Assembly (NCBI GenBank): GCA_011682665.1
Contig: JAACEG010000050.1
Location: 1 to 5,168 of the forward strand
DNA: 5,168 nt
From: Lysobacteraceae bacterium
GTDB lineage: Bacteria > Patescibacteriota > Patescibacteriia > JAACEG01
Direction of reading: 5' to 3'
Part shown: positions 1-4,620 of the stretch, in pieces
Numbering within the stretch: position 1 is the first letter of the stretch
How the letters are laid out: the number at the start of each line of letters is the position of its first letter
The notes under the pieces: model-generated
The model's database searches: none
Told to the model about the DNA's origin: nothing
The model's input: only the letters and a program-made list of their open reading frames with translations
Position numbers and translations under genes: made by a program

Positions 1-296
1 ATTCTATCACTATGCAATTTATCAATAAAATATTTCAACATTTTTTCCGTAACTTCAAAATCAGAAATTATTCCATTTACTAACGGTTCTATAACTGAAA
101 TATGAGGAGGCGTGCGTCCTAACATTTTTTTTGCTTCATGCCCTATTTCTAAAATTTGATCCGTTCGTTTATTTATGGCAACAATAGTTGGTTCGTTTAT
201 AATAATTCCTTTGTCAGAAAGATGAACAATCACATTTGATGTCCCTAAATCAATACTCAAATTTGGAGTAAATTTTCTTTTTAGATTAAAAAACAT
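1..296 (-). CDS. mreB: MreB, rod shape-determining actin-like protein (N-terminal 98 codons, partial)
   Basis: Reading the minus strand from ATG at 296-294 gives 98 codons without a stop, running off the left edge. The protein starts MFFNLKRKFTPNLSIDLGTS. It shows the actin-fold phosphate-1 motif IDLGTSN (residues 15-21), INEPTIVA (33-40), the GHEAKKMLGRTP segment (52-63) and EPLVNGIISDF (70-80), all typical of the MreB N-terminus. MreB is a cytoplasmic ATPase that polymerises on the inner face of the membrane and directs sidewall peptidoglycan synthesis. A full protein is about 330-350 residues, so roughly 70% is missing. No Shine-Dalgarno sequence is visible upstream of the ATG. The gene is transcribed away from the rest of the window. 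MreB-like homologues such as Mbl cannot be excluded from this fragment, nor can a distant Hsp70-type relative, but the motif order fits MreB best. Confidence 0.93.
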   Translation of the reverse strand, partial: MFFNLKRKFTPNLSIDLGTSNVIVHLSDKGIIINEPTIVAINKRTDQILEIGHEAKKMLGRTPPHISVIEPLVNGIISDFEVTEKMLKYFIDKLHSDR

Positions 297-344
297 AAGA
301 TATAAATGCAAAATGCCTGCCTGCCGTCAGACATGGCAAAATTC

Positions 345-372
345 CTGTCCGCTCGCCGTGGCGAGCAAACAG
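345..372. repeat. GC-rich interrupted hairpin in the mreB leader
   Basis: GCTCGCC (351-357) and GGCGAGC (360-366) form a perfect 7-bp stem around a 2-nt GT. Outer arms CTGT (345-348) and ACAG (369-372) extend the stem past a 2x2 mismatch. Just upstream, 314-337 contains TGCC...GGCA around 'ctgccgtcagaca', which looks like a decayed copy of another short palindrome. The hairpin lies 49 bp or more upstream of the mreB start on the mreB side. It has no adjacent T-run, so it is probably not an intrinsic terminator. A repeat remnant or a leader structure are both possible. Confidence 0.6.
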
Positions 373-540
373 ATAAAAATTAAAATTATTTTTAAGTCTA
401 TAAATTTAAAAGCGAATTATCTTGGATTACGAAATACATAAATTTTGCTGTCTTTGCGAGAAAGGAGCGAAGCGACCCCCTGAATACTCCCTGTCATTGC
501 GAGCGAAGCGAAGCAATTCCATGAATATTATCGCCAATTC

Positions 541-612
541 TCGGGATTGCTTCGTCGTTCCTCCTCGCAATGACAGAACTTTCGTCGGGATTGCTTCGTC
601 GTTCCTCCTCGC
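541..612. repeat. 28-bp perfect direct repeat pair inside element 1
   Basis: Positions 541-568 and 585-612 are identical over 28 bp, starting tcgggattgcttcg and ending cctcctcgc, with a period of 44 bp. They are the two inverted palindrome units of the element, which suggests recent local duplication. After the second copy the unit is interrupted by a different sequence at 613-650 before it resumes with ctcgcaatgaca at 651-662. Confidence 0.85.
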
Positions 613-650
613 CCGAAGGAGTTTGTATGACTCTTCAGAGTCCATCGGAC
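613..650. repeat. 38-bp sub-insert with its own hairpin, nested in the second inverted unit
   Basis: Compared with the intact unit at 541-576, the copy starting at 585 carries about 38 extra bases. These hold GACTCT (629-634), TC, AGAGTC (637-642), a perfect 6-bp stem, enclosed by CCGA (613-616) and TCGG (645-648). A self-contained palindrome inside a palindromic unit looks like a nested small repeat insertion. The exact ends are ambiguous because cctcg occurs on both sides. Confidence 0.6.
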
Positions 651-693
651 CTCGCAATGACATTTCGTAATTCAAGGTAATTAAAATATATTT

Positions 694-706
694 AATTCAA
701 GGTAAT
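694..706. repeat. Extra copy of the element-end motif aattcaaggtaat
   Basis: The 13 bp aattcaaggtaat at 694-706 exactly duplicates 669-681, the outer part of the right terminal repeat of element 1, with 12 bp between the copies. It could be the remnant of an earlier insertion end or part of a duplicated target. It lies about 60 bp upstream of the next start codon, so it could also overlap that gene's promoter. Confidence 0.6.
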
Positions 707-767
707 AATTAAAACAACAAATAGTAAATAATACTTTGTTTCTATTTGTTATTTAAAATTTATTTTT

Positions 768-1835
768 ATGAGTGAATACACATCGCTTAAATCTTTAAAA
801 ACAAAAAAATCAAAAACAAAAAAGCCAGGAGGAATTAACTTTTGGTTAATCTCAATTGCTTTTCTATTAATAGTCATAGCAATCTTATTGGTTAGTAAAA
901 ATAGTAATGTCAAGAATATTATAACAAACAAAAACACAACAACTGAGATGACAGCCGAAGAGGCTGGGACAGAATTGACAAACTTTATTAATGAAGCTTA
1001 TTCTCGCGGAATCAAAAATATAAAAGTCGCTAAGAGCGAAGAAAAAAATGGATTATATGCTATAACAGCTGTTATTACAAGCCAAAATGATAAAACCTCA
1101 ACCTCAACACTATATATTACAAAAGACGGAAAATTATTCTTGCCAGACGCAATTGATATAGAGAAAAAAAGAGCTGAAATAGTAAAACAAAAATCTAATA
1201 ATAACCAACAAGCTCCAACATCTAAAATTCCCCAAGCTAATAAACCAACAGTCAAACTTTTTACAATGAGTTATTGCCCTTATGGAAATCAAGCTGAAAA
1301 AGGGATATCTCCAGTAGCGCGACTTTTAGCAAACAGTATAGAAATTGAACCGCATTATGTAATTTATTCAAATTATCAAGGCGGCGGAGCAAAATATTGT
1401 TTAGATAAAGATAGTAAATATTGTTCTATGCATGGTATTAATGAAGTAAAACAAGATGTAAGGGAACTGTGTATTCATAAATATAACAAAAGTAAATTTT
1501 GGGATTATATTGACGCTGTAGATAAAGATTGCACCGTACAAAATATTGACAGTTGTTGGGATGGTCCTGCCAAAAAATTAGGCATTGACACTTCTAAAAT
1601 AAGTTCTTGCTTAAAAAATGAAGCTAATAGCTTATTAGCAAAAGAAGTAGATTTAAATAAAAAATATAATGTTAAAGGTTCTCCTGATTTAGTTATAAAC
1701 GGAGCAAAATATCAAGGCGGAAGATCTCCAGAAGATTATAAAACAGCTATTTGCAAGGCCTTTAAGAAACAGCCAAAAGAATGTTCGCAAAATTTAGGAA
1801 AAGCATCAGCTCCCACAAATGGCGGTTGCCGATAA
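768..1835 (+). CDS. Membrane-anchored thioredoxin-fold protein, DsbA/GILT-like family
   Basis: This is a 355-residue protein. A Lys-rich cytoplasmic N-terminus (residues 1-22) precedes one transmembrane segment (about 23-43), so the rest should lie outside the membrane. Residues 61-131 form a small alpha/beta domain ending GLYAITAVI...TLYITKDGKLFLPDAID, which often precedes DsbA-like domains in related proteins. A polar linker (140-160) leads to a thioredoxin-fold domain: strand VKLFTMSYC, active-site C170-P-Y-G, CSMHGINE (219-226), RELC (232-235), and the cis-proline loop GSPDLVING (304-312). There are ten cysteines (170, 211, 219, 235, 255, 263, 281, 329, 339, 354), which fits an oxidising extracytoplasmic site and disulfides. 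The active site lacks the second Cys of CxxC. From memory this CPYG form is shared by a prokaryotic GILT-like group, so it may be a family trait. A thiol reductase, isomerase or binding role cannot be separated by sequence. ATG 768 is chosen because it leaves a short basic segment before the membrane helix. No Shine-Dalgarno is visible. A terminator follows. Confidence 0.78.
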   Translation: MSEYTSLKSLKTKKSKTKKPGGINFWLISIAFLLIVIAILLVSKNSNVKNIITNKNTTTEMTAEEAGTELTNFINEAYSRGIKNIKVAKSEEKNGLYAITAVITSQNDKTSTSTLYITKDGKLFLPDAIDIEKKRAEIVKQKSNNNQQAPTSKIPQANKPTVKLFTMSYCPYGNQAEKGISPVARLLANSIEIEPHYVIYSNYQGGGAKYCLDKDSKYCSMHGINEVKQDVRELCIHKYNKSKFWDYIDAVDKDCTVQNIDSCWDGPAKKLGIDTSKISSCLKNEANSLLAKEVDLNKKYNVKGSPDLVINGAKYQGGRSPEDYKTAICKAFKKQPKECSQNLGKASAPTNGGCR

Positions 1836-1856
1836 GGCGAATCAAATATTTTTTTA

Positions 1857-1891
1857 AAAAAAGCGGTAGATAAGAAATCTGCCGCTTTTTT
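1857..1891 (+). terminator. Rho-independent terminator after the thioredoxin-like gene
   Basis: A 14-bp stem pairs 1857-1870 (aaaaaagcggtaga) with 1878-1891 (tctgccgctttttt), with one T-G wobble and a 7-nt loop (taagaaa). The T-run forms the 3' arm and follows the GC-rich core, as expected for an intrinsic terminator on the plus strand. It starts 21 bp after the stop codon. Because the 5' arm is A-rich, it could also work on the minus strand, but there is no opposing gene to stop. Confidence 0.87.
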
Positions 1892-1929
1892 AAATTAAAA
1901 TGTTTATATGTTTATATGATTTAATTTCC

Positions 1930-1961
1930 TTGCCATTAAAATTAAAATTTGTTATTATAAT
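1930..1961 (+). promoter_or_regulatory. Putative sigma70-type promoter for the lysozyme-like gene
   Basis: TTGCCA at 1930-1935 resembles a -35 box. It is followed by TATTAT at 1953-1958 (17-bp spacer) and an overlapping perfect TATAAT at 1956-1961 (20-bp spacer). It lies downstream of the terminator and upstream of the next gene. A start near 1968 would give a leader of about 275 nt containing the whole repeat element. In DNA this A/T-rich, such matches arise easily by chance. Confidence 0.4.
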
Positions 1962-2026
1962 AATGATTTTAAAATTAAATTACTTTGAATTACCTTAGAT
2001 TACGAAATAGATAAAATGACTATTTT

Positions 2027-2120
2027 CTGTCATTCCCGCGTCCTTACTGTCATTCCCACATCCCTACTGTCATTCCCGCATCCTTATTGTCATTCCCGCA
2101 TCCTTACTGTCATTCCCGCG
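2027..2120. repeat. 20-bp tandem repeat, four full units plus a partial fifth
   Basis: Units of 20 bp start at 2027, 2047, 2067 and 2087, with consensus ctgtcattcccgcatcctta. They differ at only a few positions: gcg, aca or gca in the centre, and tcctta or tcccta at the end. The fifth copy (2107-2120) stops after ctgtcattcccgcg and runs directly into the foldback. The core gtcattcccgc is, from memory, a dispersed repeat core found in many bacteria. Contiguous near-identical units without unique spacers rule out a CRISPR array. Confidence 0.9.
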
Positions 2121-2194
2121 AAGGCGGGAATCCCTTAAAACAAGCTAACCTACGAGATTCCCGCCTTCGCGGGAATGACAAAGCGGGAATGACA
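2108..2194. repeat. Foldback of 'gtcattcccgc' units, 24-bp perfect inverted repeat
   Basis: Positions 2108-2131 and 2157-2180 are perfect reverse complements over 24 bp, separated by 25 nt. Each arm is itself a hairpin: ATTCCCGC-GAAG-GCGGGAAT at 2112-2131, and the complement with a CTTC loop at 2157-2176. A further inverted core, gcgggaatgaca (2183-2194), can pair with any of the upstream tandem units. In a transcript this would form strong alternative stem-loops ahead of the 2243 gene. Confidence 0.9.
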
Positions 2195-2242
2195 AAACAG
2201 ATTATTTATTATCTATTTCCTAATTTAAAAAAATTAAAAAAT

Positions 2243-3667
2243 ATGATAAGAAAAAAATCATTTATAATGTTGTTTATAATTTTTTATACTCTATTTCCCG
2301 CTTTATCAATGGCCTCAATGACATTTGATCCTAATTATATTTTATCTGATGAAGAACTTGAAGATTATAATTCTATGAGCTTAAATGATGTTGAAAATTT
2401 TTTAGGACAACAAAAAGGAATATTAAAAAATTATGTTTGTGAAGATAAAGCTGGTGAAAAAAGAAAAGCGCCGGAAGTAATTTATACTTTAGCGCAAAAA
2501 AACAAGTTGAATCCTAAATTTATGCTTACCCTGTTACAAAAGGAACAAAGCCTTCTGACTGATCCGCATCCTACAGAAAACCAATTAAATGCCGCAGTTG
2601 GCTATGGTTGTCCTGATAAGGGAGGATGTAATCCGCGATGGAATAGTTTTTTCAAACAAATCAATAGCTCTTATTTGCAATTTAGAGCCTATTTAGATGA
2701 TAATCCAAAAAATTATTCAAACCGGTATGAACCTGGTAATACTTATATCTTTAAACGACACAATACTGATTCAGCCACCATAGATATTGTTACGCCTGAG
2801 AATAAAGCAACAGCGGCGTTTTATGATTACACGCCTCATGTCTATTATGGTAATTATAATTTTTGGAAAATATGGAATGAATATTTCCCTTCTAAAGACA
2901 AATTTTTCCCTGATGGATCGCTTTTAAAGAAAAAAGGCGAAGCAGGAGTCTATTTAATACAAAATGGCGAAAAAAGACCTTTTTTAACAAAATCAGCTTT
3001 ACTCTCTAGATATTCTCTTGACAAAGTTGTTGAAGTTGGAAAAAACGATTTAGATGCTTATAAAATAGGCAAGCCAATTAAATTTTCTAATTATTCCCTG
3101 CTCCGTTCTGAAGGAAAAATATATTTATTAGTAGATGACAGCATCAGAAAAATAAAGTCAAATGAAGTATTTAAAAAAATCGGATTTAACCCAGAAGAAA
3201 TAATTGACGTTGAAAAAAAAGATTTAGATGGTTATACAATTGGAACAACCATAACAGAAAAAGATATTTATCCAACAGGCGCTTTATTACAAAATAAAAA
3301 AACAGGCGGAATATACTTTGTCATTAATGGTAAAAAACAGCCAATCTGGGACAAAGCAATAATGAAAATAGATTTTCCAAACAAAAAAATAATTCCAGTT
3401 TCTGAAAAAGAATTAGCAAAATATCCGACCGCAGCTCCTCTTAAAATCAAGGATAGAGAACTTATTAAATCTTTTACAAGCCCTGTTGTCTATGTAATTT
3501 CAAATGGATATAAAAAACCGATTGCTTCCGAAGAAACTTTTAATTCCTTAGGGTATAAATGGAAAAATATAATTGAAGTTAATAACAGAGTTTTAGAAAT
3601 TCATCCAACCGGCGCGACAATAAATTTAGATTCTAAAAATAGTGGAATCCAAATCGCCGGGATGTAA
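2243..3667 (+). CDS. Secreted lysozyme-like protein with four C-terminal 'YLI-NG-K-P' repeats
   Basis: This is a 474-residue protein. A signal peptide (residues 1-24, MIRKKSFIMLF..., probable cleavage after SMA24) sends it out of the cytoplasm. Residues about 27-215 resemble a lysozyme/transglycosylase-like domain that I recall from secreted actinobacterial and CPR proteins: LNPKFMLTLLQKEQSLL (89-105) with candidate catalytic Glu101, AVGYGCPD (118-125), NPRWNSFFKQ (130-139), TPENKATAAFYDYTPHV (184-200) and YGNYNFWKIWNEYFP (202-216). The likely substrate is peptidoglycan, which I infer from the fold. Residues about 222-462 hold four repeats of about 55-60 residues with a 'YLIQNGEKRPF...VVEV...L..Y..G' pattern (near 235, 292, 356 and 415), perhaps for wall or surface binding. 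ATG 2243 is chosen because it begins the signal peptide. The open frame back to TTG 2087 only translates the repeat. No Shine-Dalgarno is visible. A GHKL ATPase gene follows after 19 bp. Confidence 0.75.
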   Translation: MIRKKSFIMLFIIFYTLFPALSMASMTFDPNYILSDEELEDYNSMSLNDVENFLGQQKGILKNYVCEDKAGEKRKAPEVIYTLAQKNKLNPKFMLTLLQKEQSLLTDPHPTENQLNAAVGYGCPDKGGCNPRWNSFFKQINSSYLQFRAYLDDNPKNYSNRYEPGNTYIFKRHNTDSATIDIVTPENKATAAFYDYTPHVYYGNYNFWKIWNEYFPSKDKFFPDGSLLKKKGEAGVYLIQNGEKRPFLTKSALLSRYSLDKVVEVGKNDLDAYKIGKPIKFSNYSLLRSEGKIYLLVDDSIRKIKSNEVFKKIGFNPEEIIDVEKKDLDGYTIGTTITEKDIYPTGALLQNKKTGGIYFVINGKKQPIWDKAIMKIDFPNKKIIPVSEKELAKYPTAAPLKIKDRELIKSFTSPVVYVISNGYKKPIASEETFNSLGYKWKNIIEVNNRVLEIHPTGATINLDSKNSGIQIAGM

Positions 3668-3686
3668 AATTAAAATTTTTATCTTT

Positions 3687-4259
3687 ATGAATGAAAATAT
3701 ACAAAAATTAGGTTATGATTGGGTAACATTGGCGTCAGATAAAACAAATTTAGATGATTATTATTGCCAAACACGAAATATTTTTCAAACAAGATTAAAT
3801 AAAATGACAAATATTTTATTAAAAAATAGTAAAATTAATGAAAATAAAATTTATATTGCTTCTGCAATAGCCGGTGAAATAGGTAATAATTCTTTTGATC
3901 ATAATTTAGGAAATTGGCCTGATATAATGGGAATTTTTTTTGGTTATGATTTTTCTGAAAATAAATTAAAAATAATTTTAGCGGACAAGGGGCAAGGAAT
4001 TTTAAAAACATTAAAAAGAGTAAAACCTGAGTTAAAAAACGATTCCGAAGCTTTAAAAACAGCTTTTACAGAAAGAATATCAGGGAGAGCCCCAGAAAAC
4101 AGAGGCAATGGATTGAAATTTTCAAAAGAAAGCGTTGAAAAAGAAAATATGCGCCTCACTCTTAGTTCTGGCAAGGCGCGCGCTGATTTAAATAAAAAAA
4201 TGAAAATAAAAACAACAAATAAAAATATTAATGGGTGTTTAGCTATTTTAACTCTTTAA
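3687..4259 (+). CDS. GHKL-type (HATPase_c) ATP-binding protein, possible anti-sigma-type kinase
   Basis: This is a 190-residue cytoplasmic protein with no membrane segment. The Bergerat ATP-binding motifs are clear: the N-box EIGNNSFDH (residues 64-72, with E64, N68, D71 and H72), the G1 box DKGQGI (100-105) and a G2-like box GRAPENRGNGLKF (133-145). It ends NGCLAILTL, like the last strand of the fold. Residues 1-55 are probably helical, and no histidine-phosphotransfer domain or sensor domain is present. A stand-alone ATPase next to a STAS-like gene recalls SpoIIAB/RsbW kinases, which phosphorylate an anti-anti-sigma partner. This role is inferred from context. The downstream gene starts 10 bp after its stop. 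ATG 3687 is preferred. A GTG at 3642 would overlap the upstream gene by 26 bp and add 15 residues unlike the family. No Shine-Dalgarno is visible. Confidence 0.86.
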   Translation: MNENIQKLGYDWVTLASDKTNLDDYYCQTRNIFQTRLNKMTNILLKNSKINENKIYIASAIAGEIGNNSFDHNLGNWPDIMGIFFGYDFSENKLKIILADKGQGILKTLKRVKPELKNDSEALKTAFTERISGRAPENRGNGLKFSKESVEKENMRLTLSSGKARADLNKKMKIKTTNKNINGCLAILTL

Positions 4260-4269
4260 TTTTATAACT

Positions 4270-4551
4270 ATGAGAATTGAATTAAAAAAATTTGGAGATA
4301 TGTTAATTTCACGGCCAGATGGGCGGGAAGCGTATTTGGCTATGTCAGCGTATTTGACAAAAGGCTTGAATAAAAACGAATTAATAGAAATAGATTTTTC
4401 AGACGTTAAAATTTTAACTCCCTCTTGGGCTGATGAAGTAATCACTAAAATAGCTAAAGACTTTAAAAATATAAAATTTCTTAATACGAAAAATTCAACT
4501 GTGCAAGCGACTTTAAAAATTTTGCGCGAATATTCAGGGTTAAAAATTTAA
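4270..4551 (+). CDS. STAS-like (DUF4325-type) small protein, probable partner of the ATPase
   Basis: This is a 93-residue cytoplasmic protein. The central stretch IEIDFSDVKILTPSWADEVI (residues 39-58) matches the pattern I recall for the STAS-like DUF4325 family, 'DF-x-V-x-x-(L/I)-(T/S)-P-S-(F/W)-A-D-E'. This segment corresponds to the loop and helix where anti-anti-sigma factors are phosphorylated. Ser52 and Thr50 are the candidate acceptors. The N-terminus (1-20) fits an initial beta-hairpin, and residues 61-90 fit the final helix-strand-helix. It sits 10 bp after the GHKL ATPase gene, and the order ATPase then STAS-like supports a partner-switching pair. The regulated target is unknown. 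No sigma factor, transporter or phosphatase lies in the window. A recruiting or scaffolding role is also possible. Confidence 0.75.
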   Translation: MRIELKKFGDMLISRPDGREAYLAMSAYLTKGLNKNELIEIDFSDVKILTPSWADEVITKIAKDFKNIKFLNTKNSTVQATLKILREYSGLKI

Positions 4552-4620
4552 AATAAAATTTTATGAATAATTTACTATAAAATAACAGAAGGATTCAGCT
4601 AAATAAATAATTTTAAATAT
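4552..4620. other. Short A/T-rich gap before the LigB-like gene
   Basis: This 69-bp gap holds no convincing terminator. TATAAA at 4576-4581 could be a -10 box, but nothing near 4553-4558 resembles a -35. An AGAAGGA at 4587-4593 resembles a Shine-Dalgarno, but it lies 27 nt before the ATG at 4621, too far for normal use. A five-codon ORF at 4563-4580 is probably chance. The gap leaves open whether the LigB-like gene is in the same transcript as the STAS-like gene. Confidence 0.5.

Larger units (their letters stand above)
416..681. mobile_element. MITE-like element 1, 'gtcattgcgag' palindromic repeat cluster with terminal inverted repeats
   Basis: The element is bounded by 20-bp terminal inverted repeats at 416-435 (attatcttggattacgaaat) and 662-681 (reverse complement attaccttgaattacgaaat), which match at 18 of 20 positions. 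Inside are a degraded forward unit (about 449-478), a good forward unit at 491-520, and two inverted units at 541-576 and 585-661. The 13 bp at 491-503 pair perfectly with 564-576. It encodes no transposase, so it would need one supplied elsewhere if it moves. From memory, the core gtcattgcgag is a dispersed palindrome seen in many bacterial genomes. No clean target-site duplication was found, although the end motif aattcaaggtaat recurs outside the element at 694-706. Confidence 0.7.
297..767. other. Divergent intergenic region between mreB and the thioredoxin-like gene
   Basis: This 471-bp stretch separates two divergent genes and should hold both of their promoters. It contains a GC-rich hairpin (345-372), a MITE-like repeat element (416-681) and A/T-rich flanks. 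Weak -10-like sequences lie at 725-734 before the plus-strand gene, but none has a convincing -35 partner, so no promoter is called. Two ORFs of about 82 codons, one on each strand, cover 422-675. They are translations of the palindromic repeats and are not treated as genes. Confidence 0.8.
1989..2228. mobile_element. MITE-like element 2, 'gtcattcccgc' repeat cluster with related terminal inverted repeats
   Basis: The left end ttagattacgaaatagataa (1995-2014) matches the reverse complement of the right end at 2209-2228 (ttaaattaggaaatagataa) at 18 of 20 positions. The slightly wider left motif at 1989-2008 (attaccttagattacgaaat) is 18/20 identical to the right-end motif of element 1, so the two elements share ends while carrying different cores. 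Between the ends are tandem 20-bp units (2027-2106) and a large foldback (2108-2180). No coding capacity for a transposase is present. A related overlapping motif, attactttgaatt, lies at 1979-1991. Confidence 0.62.
1836..2242. other. Intergenic region with terminator, putative promoter and repeat element 2
   Basis: These 407 bp between two co-directional genes contain the terminator at 1857-1891, an A/T-rich promoter-like stretch at 1930-1961 and the repeat element from about 1989 to 2228. Only 14 bp separate the right end of the element from the next ATG. No gene or RNA gene is evident. An open frame runs upstream from the next gene to a TTG at 2087, but it only translates the repeat. Confidence 0.8.

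Noticed and set aside
345..372. GC-rich hairpin as an intrinsic terminator
   Set aside because: No T-run follows on either strand and no gene ends towards it.
422..675. Overlapping open frames of about 82 codons on both strands
   Set aside because: They are translations of the palindromic repeat units of element 1. Being open on both strands is expected from inverted repeats, and neither resembles a protein family.
2027..2120. Short regular repeats resembling a CRISPR array
   Set aside because: The 20-bp units are contiguous and nearly identical throughout, with no unique spacers and no cas genes nearby.
2087..2242. Upstream extension of the lysozyme-like gene to a TTG at 2087
   Set aside because: The extra 52 residues only translate the gtcattcccgc repeats and would bury the signal peptide, which begins cleanly at ATG 2243.
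3642..3686. GTG start for the GHKL ATPase gene
   Set aside because: It overlaps the upstream gene and adds residues with no family match. ATG 3687 gives a normal N-terminus.
749..4445. Minus-strand open frames at 749-937, 998-1255, 3268-3450, 3944-4174 and 4248-4445
   Set aside because: Each lies opposite a well-supported plus-strand gene with recognisable domains and has no recognisable product.
4563..4580. Five-codon ORF ATG-AAT-AAT-TTA-CTA-TAA before the LigB-like gene
   Set aside because: It is too short and A/T-rich to tell from chance, and no ribosome-binding or regulatory feature supports a leader peptide.
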